Positions 46,995-59,700 of a stretch of DNA of 64,000 nt are shown piece by piece (the first letter of the stretch is position 1; the number at the start of each line of letters is the position of its first letter). The stretch lies in the NCBI GenBank assembly GCA_022695795.1, contig MU404149.1:104655-168654 (forward strand). The letters are read 5' to 3'. Below the pieces are notes generated by a model. That model searched no databases. It saw nothing but the letters and a program-made list of their open reading frames with translations, and was not told the origin of the DNA. This stretch comes from Biscogniauxia marginata (taxonomy: Eukaryota; Ascomycota; Sordariomycetes; Xylariales; Xylariaceae). Position numbers and translations under genes: made by a program.

Positions 46995-48768
46995 CACACC
47001 CCACACATGCACCCACACATATATACACACTTTTTTGGTCACATATAGGTAGGTAGCACTTCCTGAGAAAAGCAAAAAATAATAATTTTATGCTACCGAC
47101 ATACACCCTTTTTCTCGGGCCCGACTGACATCATGATTGGGGGGGTAGAGGTGACTCCGGCCGAGGTGATGGGTAATTATGCTTCGACCTATGTCACCTG
47201 CATTGCAGGCTATGCATGCCATTGCGTATATGCGGTGCAGTGCGGTGCGGCCGCGAGGCAGAGTTGTGTATGTATATGTCGATGTATAGTCCATGACCCC
47301 CCCCCCCGGTCTGGTCTTGCAAGTTCCGTGGTTCCGGGAGGGGGGGGTTTTGTCATGCGACGTGGGTAGAATTCGAACTTGTGAGTATATGCACTTTTAG
47401 ACAACGAAGGCGGCCGGGGGGGAGGAGGCGGGTGATGGGGGTTGGTAAAGATTCTATCGCGGTCGTGGGATGTCGTGTTCGACCTGGATTGAGGAGTTTG
47501 GTCATGTTGTGGAGAGTGCTAGCTAGTCTTTTCTATGATAGGTGTCTCGGATGCCCCTTTTCTTTAGAGGGGGGAAGTAGAAGAGAGAAGAAGAGATAAA
47601 CTTGGATTTGTCAAGCGGACACGTTATGCGATATGTCCGCCAGAAAACAGCTCGGGGACTACCTAACTAGGTAGACGTATTTCTATCCACCCGGTACCTA
47701 TGCTGTTCAGTCGGGCCTGATGATTCTCGAAGCTTTCGGGCCCCGAAAGGGCAGTTTTTGGTGTATCCGCATAGTCCCCCCTCCCCCCAGATCCCGGCTT
47801 AGCTACCTAATCTGCTAAGATATAGTGAGGCACTGATGAGTATACAGATACGTACTTAGCATAAGACTTCAGGGACCCATTGGTTATTGGTTGAATGGTT
47901 GGTTTCTAGCTATATACCCTACATATCGACAACAACATTGTGAAACTTCACGCGCCGCGTGAGATTAAGTAACATATGTGATTTTACAACTCGCCATGTT
48001 CCCAACCAAGTCGACACAAGACACTTATCCGGGTTGCTTCACTGCCTCGCCGGCCGCAGAGTTCTTGTCCTAAGTTGCTGGTCGACATCATGGTGCCGGT
48101 TGCGATGTTTTTAACTGAGTCCTAGATCCAGGATGTCCCCCTTTCTGAGCTACAAGGGCCGTTAGTTAGCTGGCACCGGATTCTTGCGGCCGCCAACTTA
48201 CTATTTAAACGACTTCGTCTGGGCTGGGTTGGTCTTTTTTGGAGGTACTAGGGGTGTTGTTGGTAGGTACGTACGTAAGTAAAACAAATAACTAGTGAAG
48301 CAAAGTAATTGGGGTGAGACGATGTATATTAAATTGTCTGCCCATGTAACTATCTATCTGAGGGTGTCGAGGATTCATTGCCTCTTTATATGCCTGAGGC
48401 AACAGGGGTCCCCTGTAGATTAGTCATCAACCATCAGGTGTCTTATAACAACGCGACCCAGCTCAAGGCTCTTTTGTAGATAAAAGCATGACGAGTATAC
48501 GGAGGCGCGAGAATATCAAGGAAGAAAGGGGGGTCGATAAATTTCTTAAGGAATGAAATCCTCGGGTGCCATTAGCGATTTTTGCAGCTTCTTGGAGCTA
48601 ATAACTCTGTAAATAGATGTATGTCAGTTGATATCTCTTTGGCGCGAGACTAAAAAAGAAATTCCCATGTATTTTGCGTAGTGAGCTGAAATATATTAAG
48701 ATGCTTACAGGCACCCGGCAGATTTCAAGAAAACCGAGCCTTGCCACGATTTGCAGCATTGTCACTAC

Positions 48769-49270
48769 TTAGACCGAAAGGGAACAGGAGAACTTTGGTT
48801 CCGAGAGGCTGTTGTTATTCACAAGGGGAAATAGAGTCGGTGACGGATAGAACTCGCAGACGCTCACCCTCGCGCTGGTTGGCATGACGATAATGCCCGC
48901 CGCCTTGGGTTTTTGTGCTTCTCTGCCATTGTCGAGGAGAGGCGTTAGCACGCAGTTGTATGGAATAGGGGGTAGATAAAAATGGAGTGGTGTATATCAA
49001 GGGGGTTAATAGGTATATAACAGACTGCGAGTATTCGTTAGAGAGCTCCTCGATATCCTCTGGGGCGTACAGGACACGGTTTAGGTCCAGGTAGTTTGTT
49101 TTGAATCCTGTCCTCCTTAGCCCCAAGGAAGGGGGGAGAGGTCGTAGGTCGCGATGTGAAGGAAAGTGTAGTGGCTGGTCGAAAAGATAACGAGAGGAGG
49201 TGTGTCCGCAGGTCAAATACCAGAGGGAGACGGCCCGTAGTTGTATATGTTGGTTACTAGAATTCTGCAT
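48769..49270 (-). pseudogene. Possible minus-strand gene relic in the desert
   Basis: Two minus-strand frames follow each other. The first, 49270-48815, includes FDQPLHFPSHRDLRPL and LDLNRVLYAPEDIEELSNEY, of protein-like composition. A second frame, 48951-48769, includes AQKPKAAGIIVMPTSARVS. An intron-like segment (from GT at ~49019, with CTATTAACCC-type sequence) could bridge them, but no acceptor is convincing. No family recognised. It may be a decayed gene, part of a poorly conserved gene, or chance. Confidence 0.25.
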
Positions 49271-49399
49271 ATAATTTTAATGAGTTCCCAAGGCGCAGTG
49301 ACAGAAATACGGCGAGTGAAGGACATGAGCCTTGAAACAATGATTTGACTCACGGAATTGTCCATGTATTAATAGCATGTGGTTGATAAGAGATTCGTC

Positions 49400-50650
49400 C
49401 AACACACAGATGGAAAGTTAGGAACCCGGAAGCTTTGCATGATATAGTGACTTTTCTACTTATTTATTATCATGTTCCTAGAACATGGGCTGCTAGACTT
49501 TTCTCTTTACTGTATTCCTTCTATATATACACATCAACACTATCATATTTGCTGGGCCGGTCCTCGGGACGCCCACATAACAAGCACTAGTCTTAGGGTT
49601 AGGTTCCTTGCTGATTATCTTCAGCTATAAAGTTTATTTCTTTCGAAACAAGACAGTGACCCTCATGATAACTAAGAGAGACAGGGTGTTTGTGTGTCAC
49701 ATTTTAATCAATTATACTCTCTCCTTTAACGTTAACCCCTTTCCCCTGATAAACTTAGACCTCATTACTAGTTCGTCTTTTATATTCATATGACGACTTT
49801 CTTTTATCAAACGATTATTTTATAAGGATTATATGTACGATACCTAAGAAAGAAAGTTTGTTCCAATGTATAAGATAGGTGCTTATAACTTTATATTAAA
49901 GCACCGGAGGGGTCAGAACGGAGAGGTTTCAGCCATAATTTCACTATTACTAATATCTATATATCTAGATAGTCAATTAAATGGAATTACCACGTAGAAA
50001 GTGACATATAAAAGCTATCACGTGGTCATTAAAGTGTGTTATTGTTTTTTCCTATTTTTCAATTTATAAAGCGGGTTTGGTCCCCCTGCTACTAGCAAGT
50101 TATATAAAGATCATGTCTATTAACACTAGGGGGTATTGGGAATTGATATTAACATTTATTAAACACGACAGACCGCCTCAAAGGAGTCGCATTACATTAT
50201 TCTACCGCGAATAAAAACCTACCTGTTAAGCCAACTAGCAACAGCTGGATAGAAGCAAGACCATCAAAGCCTTCTCATATCCCATAGGAAGTCGAAAATT
50301 GCTAGTCGGACGCAGGAAGGGAGCAGAGTAAACACGCAGAAAATTAACTACTTAGCATACTAGTATTATATCCAAACCTATTAACCGAATATTTCTTTTG
50401 TCTTGTTGTTCATAGAACCCCCAAAAGGGGGCATACCGGCCCATGTCAAAGCAAGGAAGATCAAAGGGCAGGCCAACTACAGAGATAAAAAACTTTTTTT
50501 TAACAATGACATTGAAAGCTCAACACTGCTAATCACATAAAATATCACAAAGCCTATGTTTCAAACCTGTCCCCCCCTTTCGCCTCGCTAGAACAACCTG
50601 TTAGAAAACCACAAATATATATATATATATAACTCGCCTCTTTTCCGCCG
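49400..50650. other. AT-rich, frame-poor block
   Basis: This ~1.2-kb block is visibly richer in A and T than its flanks, with frequent TATA/ATTA and no frame above ~60 codons, and ends near a (TA)n run at ~50618-50631. In Pezizomycotina such blocks are often old repeats mutated by repeat-induced point mutation. I see no terminal repeats or transposase remnants to prove it here. Confidence 0.4.
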
Positions 50651-53600
50651 GCACCCCCCTTTACCTGCTAAGGGTGGGAACCTCCGTATGCCCATAGAAT
50701 AACATTATCTAGGTAACCCGCCTCACTCAGCTACTACGTAGCAACCTTCCCCCCAAAAACAACCCATCCAGGTCGCATGCCCGCGCGCACACGTAGGGGA
50801 GTTTATCGTCGTCGACGACGAATGAGTCAGGCGAAGATGTCTCTCCTCCGCATCGTCCTCACGTATCTAAGCGTGTTCGCCAAGGTCCAGAAGCTGGATA
50901 ATCTCGTGAAAGGTAGGATTCAGATGCGATACAGTTAAACCAAGGGGAAAGAAGCGGGTTTCAAGATCTTTCCTATTTTTTTCTTCTTCTCTTCCTCTTA
51001 ATTTCAATCTCGTCTCGCTGTGAATGATATCGTCGTTGGATCTGGGGGATGTTCCCCCCTCCCTCCCCTCTCTTTTCTTTTTGTGTTGGCCAGTTAGTTG
51101 GTGTGGCCTTGTTGCTAGTTATACGGATAGTCGGGCGCTGCGTCAAGTCTTTGTTGTTGCTAGTGAGTTGCATACCTGTCAGATTCATCGGGGTTGACCT
51201 TATATCTCATGGTATTCTTTGAGCCTCGAGTGGGACACGCTTTGAATAACAATCATAATATAAAAGCTTTATATTATTGTTTTTCTAGAGCTGGAAATGA
51301 CGTTTGATCTAGAAAAATATATGCACATCTTTTGGCGCAGTGAAGCCTTCTATAGCTACGTATGTCCAGTATTTCATTGGCTAATGACGTGCAGCGCGCT
51401 GCAACCGTGGTTCACATACTACGCGATGCGCATCCTTCGCATCGGTCTTAAAAAGTGACCGTCTTGCGTAAATGTTAGATAAGCATAGTAGAGACGGGGC
51501 CTCGTCGATATAGAAAGACCTTGGATCTCGGATATAGTAAATTGACACTTGAAGACCTTCAAAGCGAGCCTGCTGTCAGTGCCAAGACAGAACCGTTGAT
51601 CCTTAAGGACTGAGGTCCAATCACAGCTCCGCTAAATCTTTCGGTGAGACTGGAATTACTATACGTAGGTATTTGAGTTACGTGCCGTTTGCGATGGGTA
51701 GGGCTGGGGCTATTTCTGTAACCTTGTCTAGCATAGTATAACCGAAGCGTTGCAGTGACGGATATATAGCACACTACTATTATAGCTTCCGAGACATCGA
51801 ATGCCAGCGTGACCCAGTTCGATATTCCTCACGACTGGTCCATTGCCGTTAGGAAAAGGGGGGGCATTCTGCTCTCGTGGATGCAGCTACTAGCTGCATG
51901 ATATTTCTACACGCGCGTGCAGGCTTTCTCTCCTCGGTAATACAGGTTTGATGCGGTGTGACGGCGCTCGACGCGGGCAAATTTGGAACGGTTGTTTCGA
52001 CGTGATGATTCCCATCAAATACTGCCTGCCGTGTTCCGGCGGAATGCCGTGTGACCTCGATGATACAGTCTACCGGATCGGTTTCCCGCCTTTTGTTCAT
52101 GTTTCTTTCCAACGCAAGAGAGAATGAGTCGGAGAGAGAGACGGGTTGACTTGGGTTGACTTCGGCTGGATCAGAAAGTACCTAATACTATCTCCTTCGG
52201 CAATAACTCGAGGGGGGCCTGTGCAGCAACGCTCATACGTTAGCTGCGCGCGAGCCCGGCTAGTTCGAAGAGATCAGCGTTGTTAGCTCAAGCGACCTAG
52301 CGATTTGGGGAATCATGAATTCCCGATCAAGACTCATGTCGGTGGATATATCCTAGACAGTGACGAATGAGAGGCGCAAAGATGGGGAAGTATTGAACTC
52401 GAGCCCATCGTCGCCGTCGCTGTCTCCGGCGAATTGCGACAACTGACTGCCATGCGCGCATTCATGCAATGCCGTGTCGCCAGTTAGCCTGGCCAATCCT
52501 TCCCCCCACGTCCAATTTAAATGTTCCGTATTAAGGGTGCTCCCAAGACGGCTGGCGGCGGACAGAGTGAGACCTCAACTAACTAGCGACCATCCCGATA
52601 GAAACCCCGTTGGCCGGGGAGGCACTCTCGTCGAACATTCCACGTGTTATTAGTAGAGACCTCCTTGGTGGTGCTGGAGGGCTATGAGCTCTGGCCGCCT
52701 CTTGACGGGATAATGAATGGTAGGTAGGGATGAGTAAATAAAATCCGACAAACCCACCCTAAGACGTGCATGAGTTGAACTGCCATTTGTGCTAGGACGT
52801 GACCTGCGAAAAGCTTTCCTGGCGCTCGGCGCAGACAACTATTGGGCCCGGGCGTGATCAGCGCGCCAAAGGTGAGAACATTGGACGTGGTGGGATGGCT
52901 TCTAACCTGTCTCTCTCGTTTGGGTCTTTTTTCTTTCTATTTTTTTTCTCCCTTTTCCTCTCTCTCGCGGGGACGGAACGGATCGTGAGGAATGTAGGAT
53001 TATAATCTAGTATTTAGTAGAACCGTACGCGCGGTGCCTGAATTTCGCGTAGCAAAGTGCTGAGTCAAGCGCCATCGCTGTTGTCTCATCTCTCATTGCG
53101 TTTATAGTAGCCCGTAGAACCCGCGGCAACTCGATCGGGATATCCGTTCGTAGATTTTATTTATCGTACCAAACTTTCGCTCTTCTTATGCATGGGACAA
53201 CCCTGACAACAGCACGAAGAAAGAGGATGTTGAGCAATGTGTATCTCGTATGGATCAAGTCGGAATGAGAGAGAACTTAAAGGCATTTATTGCCGTTGCG
53301 ACCTTAAGCGAAGATGTCCCACGAGTTCCTTGCCCCATCCTTGTTCGTGTATATAGGCATCATTTCCGCAGTCAATGCAAGAATATCTAGATCTCTCAGC
53401 CTAGCGAGGGCTCGGCAGCATCGGTTCGAGCTGACTATGCATTTTGCATACTCATAGCGTAAGTTGGGCGTTGTTCAGAACGCGCAGCACGCCGCACTGA
53501 GCAAACCGTCGCAGCCTTACTCGACATTGGCTTAATCTCGAACGTTGCTGCGCTGATGGTTGATGCCCAAGTGGGGGAGCTGTGGAAAGCCACGACGCGA

Positions 53601-55485
53601 ACGCTGCCCCTTCGTTGTTGATATCGATGCTGAATAGTGGCTACGACAAACAGAATTACAGGTTCCCAATATTAAAAAAAAGTAGGTCTTCAATCTCGAG
53701 GTCGCCTTGGGAATGTAAGACATCCAATTCGGGATGAAATTGATGCTCGGAATCGCCTACGAAGAAATAAATAGCCAGGGAGAGCCAATAATCGACAATA
53801 TTACGTGACCATTTGCTAGCCTCTGTTTGAAGGACCGGGGTTCCATGATGAGCAAAGCGAATAGAAGGCGGATGGAAGGTTAGGACGAGTTCTTTTTTGG
53901 GTTGAAGAATGGCGAAAGTAATTAATGTTTGCAGAGAGGGACTGTTTTACTAGTAACAAGAGGGCCCTGGATCCTTGCTCGTTTCATGATTTTCGTGTAT
54001 CTCTAAGCTCCCTCGTCCTTTCGGGAAAGCTATCTCTTGAGATGCAGCGGGACGGATCTTTTCTCGATATCGGATGTTGGTGAAAACTTACGTCAACGTA
54101 GGGATGTGATAAGGTTCAGTTCCAAGCTTCGCGCTCCCGTGCGCTCAGATGAACACGAAACGTACACACATTATATAGGATACGGTATATAGTAGTATGG
54201 AGTTTGGTTTATGTAGCAATATATGCTTATTCCGAATAACCAGAGTAGCAGCCGTATGATGTGATGGATATAACAGGAAGACTACCTGGTAGGAATAGAT
54301 GTCCATCCCGCATTGACTTACAAAATATACAGTTTAGTCTTACATTGGTACCTACATGCAGACAAGAACAGTTGAAAACAACATGCTCTTCTGCGAAATA
54401 GCTTAAATAAAAGGTATGTATGTACATATAAACTAGTAACGACTTATGAAGTTGCTAGATACCCAACTTTAAACCACATTGTTGAAGATCACCGGAATTG
54501 AAGTCAGTTAGCCTTATTAATTCATTGAGTCTGTCTGTCAACTACGTGTATAGCGGGCGCACGGTCCATCAACAGCACCTGCATGCCACTAACCTAACTG
54601 AATAGATTGGATCTTACTGGTAATGCGCCTACATACATAATAGTACGTACATGTAAATACTGTCATGTAACTTCGCAATTCAGGTTCGCAGCAGACTTGA
54701 TGTCATCTATCATATCATTTATTTCGTGAGATCTCCAACATTGGTAACGATGAATCTAGTCTATTCAATTTTTAAGTCTATTTGAAATTAAGAAGAGAGA
54801 GAGTAGGTATCTATGTAGAACATCCACATGTATGTGTGAATATAAAAGCGTCCATCTTGTCCAGCGCCTCTCTCTTATTAGTTATTACTCGTCAGGTTGC
54901 AGTCGCGCGTGATGGTCTCATGCGGCAGTGGACGTGGTAGAGTGGTGTGCGTACCTGCATTGACGGGCTGGTTTATCGTCATCATGGTGCTCCGTACCGA
55001 GCTACCCTCGGCCTTATTGGTCGGCCAGCTATCTGCAGAGATACTTACCTGTTGGGGGTTAGCTCCACAAGATTAACCCGGTGGTGTCGCGGTAGGAAGT
55101 GCCTCGTTTATCCCTATTCTAGCTAGACGGACAGACGGGGTCGTCGGCTTCTTCCTCGCACCAGAGCCACTGTTTCGCCCAGGTCACATAACACATAACA
55201 CATAACGAGGGGAAAATACCAGAAAATAATAAAAATACAGGCACAATCAGGTGGTGTTACCTGGGGGGCACAGGGTCCCTTGTTGGTGTCCCCATCCGCC
55301 CATCTTCCAATTTCCCTGGTGAGATACGCCCATAAACCCTCATTTCGCATCGACCTGTTCTACCTTGCTCTAGTGTGCCTCTTCTCGCTCGCTCCGTCCA
55401 TGCTTCAGGCCGTTTTTTCCTTTCTTTCCCAGTATAATCCCTATAGTTGTGCTCTGCGCTGACAACGCCAGAGTACAATTGGGGA

Positions 55486-55690
55486 CGGCCGTCTTCTCCC
55501 TCTCCGTCTTCCCTCTCTTTTCTCCAGTAATAATTGTCTCTCCCCATCTCCCGCATCTCCCCGTCTCCCCTCCAACTCCCGTTCCTGTTCCTGCTCCTCT
55601 TCAGCCTTTTCTCCCCTTCCCGAGTTACCTTCGCCAACCCTTTCCACCCTCGGGCGCCTTTTTTTCCCCTTCCAACTCCAGGGGGAAGAT
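55486..55690 (+). promoter_or_regulatory. CT-rich tract upstream of the Kin4-like gene
   Basis: About 200 bases of strongly pyrimidine-biased plus strand (CTCC, TTCC, CCCC blocks), 1.1-1.3 kb before the ATG. CT-rich tracts commonly mark promoters or leaders of filamentous-fungal genes. The complementary purine-rich strand gives a long spurious frame. Confidence 0.35.
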
Positions 55691-56021
55691 ACAATAACCT
55701 GCTGCTCTTGTACGTCCAGCCGCGAACCAACCAAACTGCCAATTCAACTGAGCTTGTCACCCGCAACAACTCCTGTCCCCAGTATAAATCCTGTTTGTTT
55801 GTTGTCGCGGGGCATTTCTCAATCTGGAAATGCAAATCCTGACTGACGAAGGGCACCTTAACTGATTGATTGTTTGAACGCGTCTATAGACAGCCAGTAG
55901 ATGATTGCTGTTCGTCTTACAGATATCCGACCCGAGATTCTCGAGGAGCCTTGAACTTTCTGTTAAAATCCCGCGCGGTTCTGTTCCCTTCGATCTGTTG
56001 ATAGGAGGTAAGAAGAGGGAG

Positions 56022-56225
56022 AACAAGAACAAGAACAAGAAGAAAGGGAGGGGAAATAGCCAAGTTCCAGACTTGCATTTACCGCCGGGCCTACATCTGC
56101 ATCTCTACTGCATCTGCATTTGCATTATTCTCCCCTTTTTTTAATCGTCGGCGCAAAAGACAACAAACAACATCCCATCTGGCAAGCCAGGACAAGGACC
56201 AGGACCAGAACCAGGATCAGGACAC
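56022..56225 (+). repeat. Hexanucleotide repeats GAACAA and CCAGGA in the kinase upstream region
   Basis: A short (GAACAA)3-4 run lies at ~56022-56042 and an imperfect (GGACCA/CCAGGA) run at ~56186-56225. They are 540-740 bases before the ATG, plausibly in a long 5' leader. Confidence 0.6.
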
Positions 56226-56761
56226 AAGGACTAAACGCGCAAAGTGAGACCGACGCTCTGCAACACGTTGACGTGAAAGACGAACGAAGCCAGCTCCGTT
56301 TCTACCATCTGCGTATCGCGGCCAAAGGGAGGGAGAGAAGCGTTACAGCATATCTGTCAACCTGAGTCGCTAATTAGCTGCCTCGCCCGCTGCCAGTATT
56401 CTTCCCCTTCGCTCCTTCAAACGGGCGGGAACACACATAATGACAGCCTGAGCTGGCTTATTGGAGGATCAAACGAACCGAAAAAGTCCTCGGAGCTCTT
56501 TTATTTCTGTTGCATTGACAGCGCGCTCGGCTTTCAGAGTAATTTTCCAACACTTTTTTTTAATCTCGTCTTGCCGAGCATCCAACATCTCGACTTGCAT
56601 CAAACCGTCCTGGAACCATCCATTTCCTTTTTCTTTTTTTTGTCCTAATATCTTGTTTCCTTCCAACACCAACAACGGAGTAACACGGTAGCCAACGCGA
56701 CCAAGCATCTCTACATAGCGACAGCGGGATTTTGCCCTTCTACGCGTTTTCCGTGTAGAAG

Positions 56762-59700
56762 ATGTCTTCTGCTGCACTGCAGTCAGCTCACCAGCCAGCA
56801 TCGCTCCCTGCATTGAACAGTCATTCCCCTGCAGCCTCGTCGACACACCGCCAGTACACTCCAGCTCAATCCCCGAGTCGGGAAGACCGCTATGTAAACC
56901 GAGACAATCCGAACTCCTCACCTGCATCTTCCTCGAGACCGTCTAGAGGGCCAAGTGAAAAGTATCCCGAGCAGTCCCAGTCATCCTCGATGGCCTCGCG
57001 CACTGCACTAGCTTCCCCGGTCCCCGTGGCCGGCACCTCCGCCGATTACGATAAATCGACCTCGAGCCGTCGAAGGAACGAGCCTCCAGTGGCGCCTCCG
57101 CGAACGTCGTCTACGCAGCACGGGTCGGGCTCTCGGCGGGCTGCCCGTGCCGAAGAGCGAGCTGCGAATTCCCCCAGAAGAAACGGCGGCGATAGCAATA
57201 GGAGCGGAACAAATGGCCTCTCTGATCCCTCGCGCTTGCCTTTCGAAGAACAAAGCTCGCGGAGCAGAAGAGCAGCATCACAGCACATCGCGGGGGAACC
57301 CACGCAGAGACCCGCTAGTAACAGAGACCACCGGCAGACCGTAACGACAACCATGCCCGTCCGAGCTCGTGATCAATCTTCCGCGTCATCGTCGAGACAA
57401 CCGTCGCGCGAGGCTAGTGAGGTCCTCAACCGTGTCATAGTGTCCCAGCCCGAAGATGATCTTGAAAGGGAACAGGAGCGACTAGACGAGTCTCAGCCCC
57501 ACAGAGAATCGCATCGCCGCACAGAAGACGACGATGACCCAACAGCACCGCCCCCTGTCGTCGCTAGGAGTGATTCTCAGGAAGATGGGCAGCGTGGCGC
57601 TCGGAGTCGCCATGACCATTCCAAACGGGAGAAGGCTCAAAAATTTGGAGATTACTACCTAGGAAACACGATTGGCGAGGGAGAATTCGGCAAGGTGAAG
57701 CTGGGCTGGAAGCAAGATGGCGGCGTTCAAGTAAGCGATGCCTCATTTTGGTCAATATTAGAAGATAATCCTAACCCGTAGTCCTAGGTCGCGATCAAAC
57801 TTATCCGCCGCGATAGCGTAGGAAACAACCCATCACGACTAGCCAAGATATACCGCGAGGTTTCTATTCTTCGTGGTATTTCGCATCCCAACATCGTCCG
57901 ATTACACGAGATGTCCGAGACCGAGCGGCATATCGGGATCGTCCTCGAATATGCCTCAGGCGGCGAGCTTTTCGATTATATCCTTAACCACCGATACCTT
58001 AAAGACCATGCTGCTAGGAGACTGTTTGCCCAACTGGTCTCGGGGGTAGGATATCTACACAAGAAAGGCATTGTGCACCGAGATCTAAAACTAGAAAATC
58101 TTCTACTTGACCGCAACCGAAACATCATCATTACTGACTTTGGGTTTGCCAACACATTCGACCCGGTTGACGAGTTGACTGAGGATGAGGAGTGTGGTCT
58201 CTCCGATCGCGAGTTCGTCAAGCGTTCGGGACTGGACAGGACAAAACCAAATGGGATGCGCAGAGGCGATTTGATGCAGACCAGCTGTGGAAGTCCATGT
58301 TATGCGGCGCCGGAGCTGGTCGTAAGTGACTCGCTATACACCGGTCGAAAAGTCGATGTCTGGAGTTGTGGGGTTATCCTGGTACGTCTTCCTCTCCTGT
58401 GTTTCCGCTGCTCGATTTGCTCACATAGTTACAGTACGCCATGCTCGCAGGATACCTACCTTTTGATGATGACCCTGCCAACCCCGAGGGCGATAATATC
58501 AACCTTCTATACAAGTATATTGTCAACACCCCTCTAACCTTCCCCGAGTACGTTACACCTCACGCTCGAGACCTCCTACGACGCATTCTTGTCCCGAGCC
58601 CGCGGAAACGTGCGGACCTGTTCGAAGTTGCCCGCCATAGCTGGTTAAGTGAGTATGCGCACGTGGTAGAGCTCATCACCAGTACTACGACCACTACTAG
58701 TGAAATTCAGAATACCACCGTCCCCGCCGATGATACGGATGCTGGAGGTCTGGCGAGGAGCGCATCCGTTCGAGAGCCGTCCAAGACGAGATCATCAGGA
58801 CCAGCTGGTGGCGATTCGGGCAGAAAACAGGGGGCGGCTGATGTGGAAGAACCCGTGCACCCGAAGCAAAAAGATAACAAGCGACGAACGGTACAGGTAG
58901 AATACGTAGCTCCTACAACTCAGACACAGAGAGGAGGGGAGCAGTCGGACCCTCACGCTTCTCCCCATAACAAGACCAAGGCTCGATCTTCAAGCCAGGG
59001 TCCCGTCGAAGTCCAGACTTCACCACAGGATAAACCGCTACCACGAGATCCGCCCGTATCTAAAGATGGTTATAGTGCGTCGAGGAAGCCTACGAGTTCG
59101 CATCGGCGGGATGCGCCGCCGAGGTCTAATTCGTCTCGCACTACTTCCGATAATGCCTACATGACCACTGCGGCTGGCGCCTCGGTCGCGCGGCCAGCTA
59201 CTGGTGGCTCGATGCATTCAACCGGTTCCAGGGTTGTAGGCTCATCTGCGCGCGTCTCGTACGGCCAACCTATACCCCCAACCGTAGCTGGTACTAACGC
59301 ACATGGAAGTATACAACAACCGAAAGGCGGAGCAAAGAACTATGTCATTTCGAACCCGATCCCGCAAGAGACACCCGATATGGATTTCGGACGTCCCAGT
59401 GTCAGCATACCCTCCAAGTTTGCCGAAGTCTCGGGATATGATGAAGCGCAACAGCATTCTAGCGATGGCAAAGGCCACCGGAGGTCGAACACGATCGGTG
59501 AGATAGGTGGTAAGATATTTGGCCGTAGCGGTTCCCTGTTTGGAAGCCGTGGCAAGAGGCGTCTCGACCAGCAGGGGGAAAAACCTTCCAAGAAGTACCC
59601 CCCGATTAGCATGTCTAATACTATGCCTGGAGAGGGTAGGGTCTCTATGGACTCCCGCGCTTCGCGGAAATCGTTTTCTCTGGGTCTAAGTAGGAAACGC

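Larger units (their letters stand above)
45376..56761. other. 11.4-kb gene desert between the hybrid kinase and the Kin4-like kinase
   Basis: No gene is supported. Content in order: kinase 3' region; a repeat-rich stretch 46.5-47.1 kb (AG/GT, GGGAT and CTGT arrays); mixed sequence to 48.7 kb; a possible minus-strand relic at 48.77-49.27 kb; an AT-rich, frame-poor block at ~49.4-50.6 kb; mixed sequence with no sustained frames to 54.8 kb; then the CT-rich upstream region and leader of the Kin4-like gene (55.4-56.76 kb). The longest frame, 199 codons on the minus strand at 55257-55856, is the complement of a CT-rich tract and is not accepted. Confidence 0.5.

Noticed and set aside
46591..47106. 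171-codon minus-strand frame
   Set aside because: Most of it translates the AG/GT, GGGAT and CTGT microsatellites (His/Thr, Ser/Leu and Pro/Ile/Ser repeats).
55040..55200. ATACTTACCTG followed at once by a GGGTTA/TAACCC hairpin, resembling the 5' end and first stem-loop of U1 snRNA
   Set aside because: The 11-base 5' end matches, but the loop (GCTCCACAAGAT) does not fit the conserved U1-70K loop GATCANGAAG, no Sm site or terminal stem-loop follows within ~170 bases, and ACTTACCT-like sequence is common here because of the TAGG repeats. A covariance-model search would settle it.
55257..55856. 199-codon minus-strand frame, the longest in the desert
   Set aside because: It is the complement of a CT-rich promoter-like tract, giving Arg/Glu/Gly-rich sequence without domains.
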